Shown: positions 15,843 to 24,743, counted from the first letter of the stretch. The stretch is 35,601 nucleotides of DNA from Gammaproteobacteria bacterium (GCA_016191285.1 JACPPA010000059.1:1-35601); one strand, 5' to 3'. Numbers and translations are program-made. The notes: generated by a model from the sequence alone, not told the origin.

Positions 15843-16291
15843 GGCCGTGCGCCCTGCATACCGTGCCCAGCCGCCACAATATCGCGTTGCATCGGCGCCA
15901 GCAGCTGCAGCAGCTCGTTTTTCTCGCGTTCGGCGACGCCACGACGATTCAACACATCGCGCAGAATTTCGACGATCGCGTTGAATTCACGTTCCGAAAT
16001 CTTGAGCCCGGCATGCGCGAGCTTCATGTCGTCGCCGGTGTAGCGACAGGGGCCGGCGGTCAGTGCGCAGAACTGTTGCGCGATTTTCTTCTTCAGCCGC
16101 GGAAGATTGACCCGGTCCATGGTCCGCCGTCCATCTGGTGACGCGGCCAGTGTGTCGACCGTCGCGGCGGCGATTTCCGCCATCGCGGACTCGCCACCCA
16201 AGCGCTCATACAGGGTGGCGTCGGTCCGCAGCCTATTCGCACAGGCAGTTAAACCCAACACGAGGATCGTGCAACTCAAAAACCTCATCAT
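15830..16291 (-). CDS. Lipoprotein truncated hemoglobin, group 1
   Basis: The 153-residue protein starts at ATG 16291 (AAGGAAA upstream) and has a lipoprotein signal, FLSCTILVLGLTAC, with lipobox LTAC. This puts the globin outside the cytoplasm. The trHb fold shows LYERLGGESAMAEI, the QQFCALTAGPCRYTGDDM segment and the proximal histidine in LAHAGLKIS. Ordinary trHbs are cytoplasmic, so membrane anchoring in the periplasm is notable and suggests O2/NO or redox sensing or scavenging there (inference). The C-terminus has a CC pair. First gene of the minus-strand operon, divergent from the DUF3034 gene. Confidence 0.88.
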   Translation of the reverse strand: MMRFLSCTILVLGLTACANRLRTDATLYERLGGESAMAEIAAATVDTLAASPDGRRTMDRVNLPRLKKKIAQQFCALTAGPCRYTGDDMKLAHAGLKISEREFNAIVEILRDVLNRRGVAEREKNELLQLLAPMQRDIVAAGHGMQGARPCCA

Positions 16292-16390
16292 GCGAGCTGT
16301 TTCCTTTCGCGCGCGCGCCCGATTCAAGAGAGACGCAAAGTTACCGCTACAGGTATCGGTCTTCCGCTTATGTTTCTTGAGGACTTGTAG

Positions 16391-17260
16391 ATGGCCCGAA
16401 TATCGGCGAGTTGCGCGGCCGCGATAGTGTTATTGAGTTGTTTCAGTGCGGCCTGCGCGGCCTTCGGCGGTGGCCGGATCCTAGCGACCGGTGGCGTGAC
16501 GCAATTGGAAGGCGCTGGCGGCGGCGGCATTACGCCGTGGGCCTTGATCGCGGGCTATGGCACGCGCGACGAAGTCGGCGGCACCGGATTTGCGACTTAC
16601 GTCGACACGGGGGACTTTAACCTGCAATCGTTCGGCGGTGCGATTGGGCTCTACGATCGGCTGGAATTATCGTTCGCGCGGCAGCGCTTCGAACTCGGCG
16701 ACACGGTGCCGGGAGAGACCATCGAACAGAACGTGGTCGGCGCGAAGCTCAAGATCTATGGCGACGCCATCTTTGCGCAGGATCAGGCGTGGCCACAGCT
16801 CGCGCTGGGCGTGCAGTACAAGCACAACCTCGATTTCGATTTCGTGCCGAAGCTATTGGGTGCGCGCGATGGCGACGGCTTCGATTTTTATCTTGCGGCG
16901 ACCAAGCTCTATCTCGGCGCGCTCGCCGGTCACAACTTGCTGGTAAACGGCGGGGTCCGCGCCACGCGCGCGAATCAATTTGGCATCTTAGGTTTCGGCG
17001 GCGACCGCGCTGACGGCTACAGCCCGCAGTTTGAAGGCAGTGTGGCGATCTTTCTCAGCGATGCGCTGCTCGTGGGCGCCGAGTTTCGCACCCGGCCAAA
17101 CAATCTACGGGTCTTTGCCGAAAACGATATCTACGATGTTTTCATCGCCTATGTGCCCAGCAAACATCTGGCATTGACCGTCGCCTACGCCGGCCTGGGT
17201 CGAATCGCCAACAAGACCGGACAAAACGCACCCTACGTTTCTCTGCAAGTGAGCTTCTGA
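16391..17260 (+). CDS. DUF3034 outer-membrane beta-barrel-like protein
   Basis: The 289-residue protein has a signal peptide (AAIVLLSCFSAACA), then FGGGRILATGGVTQLEGAGGGGITPWALIAGYG, the DUF3034 signature, and alternating amphipathic strands ending in aromatic SLQVSF, as in outer-membrane barrels. Function is unknown. It is divergent from the globin/cupredoxin/GGDEF-EAL operon with only 99 bp between starts, so they probably share a control region. The family is recurrently found next to such blue-copper genes (family knowledge). ATG 16391 has GAGG eight bases upstream. Confidence 0.85.
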   Translation: MARISASCAAAIVLLSCFSAACAAFGGGRILATGGVTQLEGAGGGGITPWALIAGYGTRDEVGGTGFATYVDTGDFNLQSFGGAIGLYDRLELSFARQRFELGDTVPGETIEQNVVGAKLKIYGDAIFAQDQAWPQLALGVQYKHNLDFDFVPKLLGARDGDGFDFYLAATKLYLGALAGHNLLVNGGVRATRANQFGILGFGGDRADGYSPQFEGSVAIFLSDALLVGAEFRTRPNNLRVFAENDIYDVFIAYVPSKHLALTVAYAGLGRIANKTGQNAPYVSLQVSF

Positions 17261-17697
17261 GCATCCCGCTACGTCACACATCGTTTCAATTCGTCGATGT
17301 GCCTTAAGACCGCCTGAGCGTCCCTGAGCGTCGCTTTGCCGGAGTTCCGAAGGGGTCAATAAGGCGATCCACTTTGCGGAGGGCGGGACCAACGGCGGCA
17401 AGAATACCTGTCCAATAACGTCTCTTTCATCGCTCCGGATGGCCGTTATATCGGTGTCGCGCCAGAAAGATGCGGCCATCAGTGACTCTGACCCCTTGAA
17501 CCCATGACCCCTTGAACCCACCGATTCATATGCCGGGACGGGCGGTGCGGTGCCTGCTTGGCGCCAACTCTGTCGCCTGGCCGGGCTATTTTTTTCTCGG
17601 CGGTGATCCAAATTCGACGACGCATCGTAATAGCGTTCGCATTCATAAATTGAACGCCTAGAACAAGAGACACATTCCACGTCCTGGAGGATTAGAC
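17261..17697. other. Intergenic stretch with a 16-bp perfect tandem duplication
   Basis: No gene is convincing in these 437 bp. The unit TGACCCCTTGAACCCA occurs twice in direct succession at 17489-17520. A GAGCGTC doublet occurs near 17308-17333. The end carries the GGAGG ribosome site of the PEP-CTERM gene (17685-17689). Confidence 0.6.
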
Positions 17698-18366
17698 ATG
17701 CTCAAGTTAAATACACGCTTCACTCGATCAAGTCGAACGTCGAACGCCGGTGTTCGGCGCTCGGTGCTTTGGACCTTCGCGTTCCTCGCAACGGTCGCGC
17801 TGCCGGCCAGTGCGATCCCGATCACGATCAACACCGCTGGTCATATTGGCGAGGCAGCGATCTTCAGCGTGACGTTATTTGATGGCGACTTCGTCGCGAA
17901 TAATACCGCTAATATCAGCAATTTCACGACCGATGCGATAACGGCAGGCGCGCCTAATTGTACTAACGGTTGCCAAAATATTCCGCCATTTCGGTTGGAC
18001 GATACCAACCTCTTGGGCGAGTTTACGCAGAATATTTCCGCGCTCGGTAATTTCATCCGCTTCGATCTAACGTTTGCTAATGCGTTCGATAACCTTCATC
18101 CGTCGGCGGTATCGGATACGGTGATCGGTGAACTCCTCAACCTGGTCAACTTTCATACCGATTTAACCGATCCGCTAGCCCAACCCATTGGCTATCAGGA
18201 TGCGGTATTTGTCGCCAATCTCGCTAGTAATCGCATTCTTGGCGCGACCGGCATCACGACCGTACCCGAGCCTGGTTCGCTCGTTCTCTTCGCTTCCGGC
18301 CTGGCGCTCTTGAGCCGCCGCGCCGTGCGTTCCGCCTTAAAACACCCCGCGCTCTCAGTGCATTAG
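17698..18366 (+). CDS. PEP-CTERM sorting-signal protein
   Basis: The 222-residue secreted protein has an N-terminal signal (SVLWTFAFLATVALPASA), an asparagine- and threonine-rich body without recognised domain, and a C-terminal VPEPGSLVLFASGLALLSRRAVR. This is the PEP-CTERM tripartite signal (PEP motif, hydrophobic helix, basic end) recognised by exosortase for anchoring or release at the surface. The exosortase gene is not in the window. It starts a plus-strand cluster, 21 bp before the DUF4331 gene, so the two are likely cotranscribed. GGAGG precedes ATG 17698. Confidence 0.85.
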   Translation: MLKLNTRFTRSSRTSNAGVRRSVLWTFAFLATVALPASAIPITINTAGHIGEAAIFSVTLFDGDFVANNTANISNFTTDAITAGAPNCTNGCQNIPPFRLDDTNLLGEFTQNISALGNFIRFDLTFANAFDNLHPSAVSDTVIGELLNLVNFHTDLTDPLAQPIGYQDAVFVANLASNRILGATGITTVPEPGSLVLFASGLALLSRRAVRSALKHPALSVH

Positions 18367-18386
18367 AAAATGACAAGGAGAATTTT

Positions 18387-20024
18387 ATGTTGACCCCCAG
18401 AAAACCAAAACTTCGTATCCTGCCCGCGATCCTCGCCGCCCTGTGCAGTGCCGGCACCGGCACCGTGGCCCAGGCTGCCAATCACCGCGAAGCGCCGCTG
18501 ACCGCGCTCGACAGCAAGGCTGACATCACCGATTGGTTCGCCTTCGTCAGTTATAACGATCCGACCAAACTGACGATGATCCTGAACGTCGATCCGCTGC
18601 TCCAGCCGTCGAACGGTCCCAATTACTTTCCGTTCGATCCGGAAATTCAATACGAAATGAAGGTCGACAACAACTTCGATGCGGACGAGGACCTGATCGT
18701 GCGCGTCCGCTTCAAGACCGAGATCCGCGCTCCGGGGGTGTTTACGGGGTTGCTGGGAGTTGGCAATGGGATTGCGACGCCGAGCACCGCACCGCAACCG
18801 CCACCGCCGGGCAGCCCGCTGTTGCCGCCGGCGATTACGGCGCTCGATGGACCGGGTTCGGAAGGATTCAATCTGCGTCAAAGTTACACCGTGAGTATCC
18901 TCAAGAAGCAAGCTAATGGGCAATTTACCGAGATCATGAATTCCGGTAGCAAGAAGCTGTTCGCCGTGCCGTCCAATGTGGGACCGCGCACGATGCCGAA
19001 CTACCCGGCGTTGGCGCAACAGGGGATCTATGACCTTGGCCAGGGAGTTAAAGTCTTTGCCGGGACGGTGGACGATCCGTTCTACATCGATCTGGGCGCG
19101 GCCTTCGATACCCTGAACTTTCGCGCCGGCGCGAGCAAGTTCGGGATCCCCGCGGTCTTAAGCGATGCACAAGACGGCGCGGACGACGTCAACTTCGCGC
19201 ACGACAGTGTGTCCGGCTTTAACGTGAACTCGATCGCCATCGAACTGCCGATCACGCTGCTGACCAGCGACAACGCCCTGCATGCGGCCGGGGAGGCGAA
19301 AGCGGTTCTCGGCACCTATGCCACCACCTCACGCCCGCGGATCAAGGTGCAGCCGCTCGTTCCCGGCGGCAAGGCGGCGCTCTCGACCGTCTTCACGCAG
19401 ATCCAGCGCATGGGTAATCCGCTGATCAATGAACTCATTATCGGGACCGGCGATAAGGACAAGTTCAGCATGAGCGAACCGAAAGGCGACGGTCAGTTCG
19501 CGAATTATTTTCTCGATCCCTTGTTGGCGCGCGCGATCAACGCAGCCTACAAAGCCGCGTTTAATGCCGACGTGCTGATCCCGCCGCCACCGCGCCTCGA
19601 CCTGCTACCGTTGGTCAAATACGTCGCGCCGATCTGCCCCGGTTGCACGGCCCAGCAAGCCGGTCCGATCGCAGATCTGCTGCGCATTAATACCGGCATT
19701 GGGCCGACCGCGAAGGCTAACCGTAAACGGATGGCGGTGCTGGCCGGCGATTTCGGAGGGTTCCCGAACGGGCGGCGGGTATCGGATGATGTCACGGACA
19801 TCGCCGCGCGCGCCGTAGTCGGCGTGTTGAACCCAGCCTTCAACGTGTTCCCGAACAACCGCATCGGCGATGGCACCAACACTAACGACCGCCCGTACCA
19901 GGAAACCTTTCCGTACGTCGCGTTCGCCAATGATGGCCGCAACAGCCGGCATGTCGATGCGGGTGAACCGGGCTGTGCCGACGTAACACCGCCGTTCTTG
20001 CCGAAGAACTGCCCACTTAACTAA
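18387..20024 (+). CDS. DUF4331 family secreted protein
   Basis: The 545-residue protein has a signal peptide (ILPAILAALCSAGTGTVAQA) and the DUF4331 start SNHREAPLTALDSKADITDWFAFVSYNDPTKLTMILNVDP. Later family strings are FDTLNFRAGA, NFAHDSVSGFNVNSIAIELPI, GNPLINELIIGTGDKDKFSMSEP and NRIGDGTNTNDRPYQETFPYVAFANDGRNSRH. Function is not known; the family has an acidic HREAP/D-rich front that may bind metal. AAGGAG lies before ATG 18387. It is followed by HupE/UreJ-like and TPR genes, a neighbourhood the family tends to keep. Confidence 0.9.
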   Translation: MLTPRKPKLRILPAILAALCSAGTGTVAQAANHREAPLTALDSKADITDWFAFVSYNDPTKLTMILNVDPLLQPSNGPNYFPFDPEIQYEMKVDNNFDADEDLIVRVRFKTEIRAPGVFTGLLGVGNGIATPSTAPQPPPPGSPLLPPAITALDGPGSEGFNLRQSYTVSILKKQANGQFTEIMNSGSKKLFAVPSNVGPRTMPNYPALAQQGIYDLGQGVKVFAGTVDDPFYIDLGAAFDTLNFRAGASKFGIPAVLSDAQDGADDVNFAHDSVSGFNVNSIAIELPITLLTSDNALHAAGEAKAVLGTYATTSRPRIKVQPLVPGGKAALSTVFTQIQRMGNPLINELIIGTGDKDKFSMSEPKGDGQFANYFLDPLLARAINAAYKAAFNADVLIPPPPRLDLLPLVKYVAPICPGCTAQQAGPIADLLRINTGIGPTAKANRKRMAVLAGDFGGFPNGRRVSDDVTDIAARAVVGVLNPAFNVFPNNRIGDGTNTNDRPYQETFPYVAFANDGRNSRHVDAGEPGCADVTPPFLPKNCPLN

Positions 20025-20081
20025 GCCGCCAGCGCACCGCCCCGTCACGCGGCAGGGCGGCGGCGCATCGAACACTGACCG

Positions 20082-21230
20082 ATGCCACCACTCAGCCGCA
20101 CACGCGCCCCCGCCGGGCGCGTCTTGCTAATGGCACTCTTGGTGCTGACTTGCGCCGCGGCGTGGGCGCATAAACCCAGCGACAGCTATCTCACCTTACG
20201 CGTCGCCGGGCAACAAATAGCAGGGCAATGGGATATCGCACTCCGCGATCTGGAGTACGCGCTCGGCCTCGACACCAATCAAGACCATCAGATCACCTGG
20301 GGCGAATTGCGCGCGCAGCAGGAAGCCATTGCAGCCTATGCCTTATCGCATCTGCACCTCACGGCCGATGCCCACGCGTGTCCCGTGACGACGAGGGCTC
20401 ATCTGGTCGACGCGCACAGTGACGGCGCCTATGAAGTCCTGCGCTTCACCGCGCGCTGTCCGGCGACGATCGCGCAGCTCGGCGTTGACTATCGCTTGTT
20501 CTTCGATCTCGATCCGCAACACCAAGGCCTGTTGCACCTCGAATCCGGCGCGGTTACCCGCACGGCGATTCTTGGCATCGAGAACCCCGCGCAGACTTTT
20601 GACGTGCATCGAACCGAGTGGTTTGCCGACTTTCGCCAATACCTGTGGCTTGGGATCTGGCATATCTGGACCGGCTTCGATCATCTGCTGTTTTTGTTGT
20701 CGCTGTTGCTGCCGGCGGTGCTCACGCGACACCACAAGGCATGGCAGGCTGCGCCGGATCTGCGCCTGAGCCTGTGGGCGGTGGGCAAAGTCGTCACGGC
20801 GTTTACGCTCGCGCATTCGGTCACCTTGAGTCTGGCGGCGCTCGGCTTCGTTTCGATCCCCTCCCGCCTGGTCGAGTCCACCATTGCCGCCTCGGTGGTG
20901 CTCGCCGCCTGCAATAACCTCTACCCGCTATTCCTCGCGCGGCGCTGGCTCCTCGCCTTTACCTTTGGCTTGATCCATGGCTTTGGATTTGCGAGCGTGC
21001 TGGCTGATCTCGGCTTGACGTCCGGCACGCTGCTAACGCGTTTGATCGCGTTTAATGTGGGTGTGGAAGGCGGGCAACTCGCCTTGGTCTGTCTCTTCAT
21101 TCCTGTGGTCTGGCGACTCCGCGGCGGCTTTTTTTATCAACGCCTGGTGATGAATGGGGGCTCCTTTGCGATTGCGGTGTTGGCCTTGGGGTGGTTTAGC
21201 GAACGCGCCTTGCTGATTAAGTTCCTATGA
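20082..21230 (+). CDS. HupE/UreJ-like membrane protein with EF-hand-like loop
   Basis: The 382-residue protein has a signal/anchor, a periplasmic N-terminal domain of about 170 residues, then six or so membrane helices with the HupE/UreJ_2 strings GIWHIWTGFDHLLFLLSLLLPAVL, FTLAHSVTLSLAALG and FGLIHGFGFASVLADLGL. The histidine- and aspartate-bearing helices recall metal (Ni/Co) transporters, but transport is unproven for this branch. In the soluble part DTNQDHQITWGE (residues about 65-76) is a near-canonical 12-residue calcium-binding EF-hand loop. It overlaps the TPR gene by four bases (ATGA), so the two are translationally coupled. Confidence 0.87.
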   Translation: MPPLSRTRAPAGRVLLMALLVLTCAAAWAHKPSDSYLTLRVAGQQIAGQWDIALRDLEYALGLDTNQDHQITWGELRAQQEAIAAYALSHLHLTADAHACPVTTRAHLVDAHSDGAYEVLRFTARCPATIAQLGVDYRLFFDLDPQHQGLLHLESGAVTRTAILGIENPAQTFDVHRTEWFADFRQYLWLGIWHIWTGFDHLLFLLSLLLPAVLTRHHKAWQAAPDLRLSLWAVGKVVTAFTLAHSVTLSLAALGFVSIPSRLVESTIAASVVLAACNNLYPLFLARRWLLAFTFGLIHGFGFASVLADLGLTSGTLLTRLIAFNVGVEGGQLALVCLFIPVVWRLRGGFFYQRLVMNGGSFAIAVLALGWFSERALLIKFL

Positions 21231-22402
21231 ACGGCCGGTGTGCGACGGTTGGCGCGCTCTTGATCGGCAGCCTCCTCGGCATGCCAGTGGGGGCGACACC
21301 CTACGTGCCGGCGGCGGACAATGACGTGCTCGAACGCCTGCCGGACACTGTGGCCGATGGTCGCGCCCGCGAACTTCGCGGCTTGCGCAACGCACTCACC
21401 ACCGAGCCCGACAATCTCACGCTGGCGGTGCAACTCGCGAGCGATTACATCGAGATCGGCCGGATCACCGGCGATCCGCGGTACGCCGGCTACGCACAGT
21501 CGGCGCTCGCGCCGTGGTGGCAGGAGCCCACACCACCCGTCCAAGTGTTAGTGCTGCGCGCGCAACTGCGGCAACGCGTACACGCGTTCGCTGCCGCGTT
21601 GGCCGATCTTGATCTCGTGCTTAACACCAATCCGCGTGAAGCGCGGGCGCGGCTCTTACGGGCGACGATTCGTCAAGTGATCGGGGACTACCCGCGAGCG
21701 GCGGCGGATTGTGCGATGCTCGCGCGGATCGCGAACCCGCTCCTCGGTACGCAGTGTCGGGCGAGCGTCATGAGCCTGACCGGCGCGCTCCCCGCGGCCT
21801 ATGCGCTGCTGGCGCCAGCGGCCACGCAGAGTACGGGTTTGGACGCGGGCACGGCGGCGTGGATTCTAACCAGTCTCGCCGACATGGCTGAACGCCTGGG
21901 CGATCCCGTGCGCGCCACGGCGTTGTTCAAGCAGGCGCTCGCGCTGACGCCGACTGATCAATATCTGTTGATCGCTTACGCGGATTTTTTACTCGCGGAA
22001 GGCCGGGCAGAAGAGGCACTGCCGCTGCTTGCGCCTTATCCGCGGGTCGACGGGCTGCTGCTGCGCTATGCGCTCGCGCTCCACGCGACCGGCGCCGACA
22101 ACACGGAGGCGGTCGCCCAATTGCGCGCGCGCTTTGCGGCGAGTGCCGCGCGCGGCGAAACCGTCCATCGCCGCGAGCAGGCGCGCTTCGTGCTCGAAAT
22201 CGAGCACGATCCGGTGCAGGCCGTCCACCTCGCGCTCGACAACTGGGCCGTGCAGAAAGAACCGGCTGATCTGCGGATCCTGGTGGCAGCGGCGCGCGCC
22301 GCGCAGTCGGAAGCGGCGTTAACGACCGCTCGGGACTGGATCGCCGACCATCACTTGCAAGATTTTCGACTGGCATCATTAAGGCGAAGCGCCAGACGCT
22401 GA
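21227..22402 (+). CDS. Secreted tetratricopeptide-repeat protein
   Basis: The 391-residue protein has a signal peptide (ATVGALLIGSLLGMPVGA). Helical TPR repeats follow, for example NALTTEPDNLTLAVQLASDYIEIGR, ALADLDLVLNTNPREARARLLRATI, LGDPVRATALFKQALALTPTDQYLLIAYADFLLAEGRAEEALPLL. Probably a periplasmic scaffold for the DUF4331 or HupE-like partner. ATG 21227 overlaps the HupE-like stop. The last codons (LRRSARR) run up to a REP element, and the true C-terminus may have been altered by it. Confidence 0.83.
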   Translation: MNGRCATVGALLIGSLLGMPVGATPYVPAADNDVLERLPDTVADGRARELRGLRNALTTEPDNLTLAVQLASDYIEIGRITGDPRYAGYAQSALAPWWQEPTPPVQVLVLRAQLRQRVHAFAAALADLDLVLNTNPREARARLLRATIRQVIGDYPRAAADCAMLARIANPLLGTQCRASVMSLTGALPAAYALLAPAATQSTGLDAGTAAWILTSLADMAERLGDPVRATALFKQALALTPTDQYLLIAYADFLLAEGRAEEALPLLAPYPRVDGLLLRYALALHATGADNTEAVAQLRARFAASAARGETVHRREQARFVLEIEHDPVQAVHLALDNWAVQKEPADLRILVAAARAAQSEAALTTARDWIADHHLQDFRLASLRRSARR

Positions 22403-22550
22403 TCCCTTCGCCGCTAAAGCGGCTCCCACCAGAAGTAGCAAGCGCTATTGTGGGGGGAATGATTGCGCGCGTCTTGCCCGCTAAGGCCGCGGCTCCCACC
22501 GGACGTAGCAAGGGTTATGGTGGGAGCGGATTTATCCGCGAATCTTCCAC
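22403..22550. repeat. Cluster of REP hairpins
   Basis: Three REP-type units occur: 22407-22430 (TTCGCCGCTAAAGCGGCTCC plus CACC), 22450-22500 (GTGGGG... to GGCTCCCACC around CTTGCCCGCTAAGGCC), and 22517-22546 (GGTGGGAGCGGATTTATCCG onward). They share the GTGGGAGC/GCTCCCAC core with the units at 12527-12717. AGTAGCAAGCG / CGTAGCAAGGG spacers repeat between units. They lie between the TPR and cstA genes. Confidence 0.75.
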
Positions 22551-22616
22551 GGCAAATATTGTGACCTTACTGCCAGCACGTTATCGTACTGCCACTCCGG
22601 TTCGTAATTCGCAAGT

Positions 22617-24743
22617 ATGGTCAATCCCGACAAGCCAATCGCAATTCACGACCAATCACTAGAGCCTCGACTGCGGCGGCAAACTGGCGTGGCCCTGCCA
22701 TCGCTGCTGCTATGGCTCGCCGTGGCCGTGCTCGGCGCCAGCGCCTTAGGCGCCATCGCCCTACATCGCGGCGAAACCATCAATAGCTTCTGGTTTGTCA
22801 CCGCCGCGGTATGCACCTACGCCATCGGGTTCCGTTTTTACAGCTTATTTATCGCGACCAAAGTCCTAATCCTAGACGGCAGCCGCGCGACGCCGGCTGA
22901 ACGCTTGAACGATGGTCGTGATTTCGTGCCGACCAATCGCTGGGTGGTGTTCGGCCACCATTTTGCCGCGATCGCCGGACCCGGTCCGCTGATTGGCCCG
23001 ACCCTCGCCGCTCAATTTGGTTACTTGCCCGGCACCCTGTGGATTTTGATCGGCGGCGTGTTAGGCGGTTGCGTACAGGATTTCGTCATCTTATTTTTCT
23101 CGCTTCGTCGCGATGGTCGTTCCTTGGGCCAAATGGCGCGCGATGAACTCGGTCCCGTGGGCGGTTTCGCGGCCACGCTTGGCGTGATGATGATCAGTTT
23201 GATTTTGATCGCGGTGCTCGGACTGGTCGTCGTCAACGCGATGAAACACAGCCCATGGGCCACTTTCACCGTCACTTGCACCATCCCCATCGCGCTCCTG
23301 ATGGGAGTGTATATGCGGACCCTGCGACCCGGCCAAATTCTCGAAGGCACGGCACTTGGGGTGACGTTGTTGCTGTTTGCCGTCGTCGGCGGTGGGGCGC
23401 TCGAGCAGTGGCCTTTGGTCAGCCAGTGGTTTGATTTCGATGCCCCAACGCTCGCGCTCTGCATTATTGCCTATGGCTTTTGCGCCGCGGTGGTACCGGT
23501 GTGGTTGCTGCTCGCACCACGCGATTATCTGTCGACCTTCATGAAAATCGGCACCATCCTCGCCCTCGCCGTCGCCATCTTGCTGTTGCGACCCGAGATC
23601 AAAATGCCGGCGTTGACGCAGTTCATCGACGGCACCGGCCCAATCTTCTCGGGCAAGCTTTTTCCCTTTGTGTTTATCACCATCGCCTGTGGGGCGATCT
23701 CCGGTTTTCATTCGCTGATTTCGTCCGGCACCACGCCGAAGCTCCTGTCCAATGAAAGTGACGCGCGCATGATCGGCTATGGCGCGATGATGATGGAATC
23801 GTTCGTGGCGATGATGGCGATGATCGCCGCCACGGTGCTCGACCCTGGCGTCTATTTCGCCATCAATAGTCCCGCTGGCGTGGTCGGCAAGGAAGCGGCG
23901 CAAGTCGTGCAGACAATCTCCGCGTGGGGCTTTCCCGTCACCGTTGAACAAATGGCGAACTTGGCGCATCAGATGGGCGAAGCAACGCTGTTTGCGCGCA
24001 CCGGCGGCGCGCCGTCGCTCGCGGTGGGTATGGCGAATATTTTTTCGAACCTAACCGGCGGCGCTTGGCTCGCGGTGTGGTATCACTTCGCGATTATGTT
24101 CGAAGCCTTGTTTATCCTGACGACGTTGGATGCGGGGACACGCGTCGCGCGCTTTATCCTGCAAGATTTTCTCGGCAATTTTTACGCGCCGTTGGGCCGC
24201 ACCAGTTGGTATCCAAGCGTGCTGATAACCAGTGCGTTGGTGGTCACGGCGTGGGGTTATTTTCTCTATCAAGGGACGCTTGATCCGCTCGGTGGCATCA
24301 ACAGCATGTGGCCGTTGTTTGGCATCGCGAATCAAATGTTGGCGGCCATCGCGCTGTGCGTGGCAACGACCATCATCATTAAATCGGGTCGCGCGCGGTA
24401 TACCTGGGTAACCGCCCTGCCATTGTCCTGGCTGCTCACGGTGACGAGTACGGCCGCGCTGCACAAGCTCTTTAATCCGGCGCCGCGCATTGGGTTTATC
24501 GCGCACGCCCGCGAACTCACGACCAAACTCGACGCGGGAACCTTGACGCCCGATCTCGTCCAGCAAGCGCCACGATTGATTTTTAACGATCGCTTAAACG
24601 CCGCCTTGACGCTGATCTTCTTGCTGGTCGCGTGGACCCTCACGTTTGATACGGTCCGTGTCGCGCTCCGTCACCGCCGTGGGCTTAAGACCCGTTCGTT
24701 CTCCGAAGTGCCGTATGTCCGTACGCAACTTGCTCAGTCTTAA
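22617..24743 (+). CDS. cstA: CstA family transporter (carbon starvation protein)
   Basis: The 708-residue inner-membrane protein has about 16 helices. Family strings are YAIGFRFYSLFIATKVL, GRDFVPTNRWVVFGHHFAAIAGPGPLIGPTLAAQFGYLPGTLWILIGGVLGGCVQDFVILFFSLRRDGRSLGQMARDELG, GAISGFHSLISSGTTPKLL and WPLFGIANQMLAAIAL. CstA/BtsT proteins take up pyruvate (and were first linked to peptide use) under carbon limitation. ATG 22617 fits the family N-terminus; the ribosome site is weak. Its 3' end overlaps the small YbdD-type gene, the usual cstA partner. Confidence 0.95.
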   Translation: MVNPDKPIAIHDQSLEPRLRRQTGVALPSLLLWLAVAVLGASALGAIALHRGETINSFWFVTAAVCTYAIGFRFYSLFIATKVLILDGSRATPAERLNDGRDFVPTNRWVVFGHHFAAIAGPGPLIGPTLAAQFGYLPGTLWILIGGVLGGCVQDFVILFFSLRRDGRSLGQMARDELGPVGGFAATLGVMMISLILIAVLGLVVVNAMKHSPWATFTVTCTIPIALLMGVYMRTLRPGQILEGTALGVTLLLFAVVGGGALEQWPLVSQWFDFDAPTLALCIIAYGFCAAVVPVWLLLAPRDYLSTFMKIGTILALAVAILLLRPEIKMPALTQFIDGTGPIFSGKLFPFVFITIACGAISGFHSLISSGTTPKLLSNESDARMIGYGAMMMESFVAMMAMIAATVLDPGVYFAINSPAGVVGKEAAQVVQTISAWGFPVTVEQMANLAHQMGEATLFARTGGAPSLAVGMANIFSNLTGGAWLAVWYHFAIMFEALFILTTLDAGTRVARFILQDFLGNFYAPLGRTSWYPSVLITSALVVTAWGYFLYQGTLDPLGGINSMWPLFGIANQMLAAIALCVATTIIIKSGRARYTWVTALPLSWLLTVTSTAALHKLFNPAPRIGFIAHARELTTKLDAGTLTPDLVQQAPRLIFNDRLNAALTLIFLLVAWTLTFDTVRVALRHRRGLKTRSFSEVPYVRTQLAQS

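Noticed and set aside
16391-17260. Idea that the blue-copper and DUF3034 genes belong to a methylamine-oxidation system.
   Set aside because: No amine dehydrogenase, mau or cofactor genes are present; the name comes from loose family annotation.
17105-17680. 191-codon minus-strand open frame over the DUF3034 end and the next intergenic region.
   Set aside because: No family strings and no start signal; the only regular structure is the 16-bp tandem repeat.
23091-23969. 292-codon minus-strand open frame inside cstA.
   Set aside because: It is rich in His, Arg, Asp and Gly as expected of a shadow frame in GC-rich DNA, and cstA is well supported.
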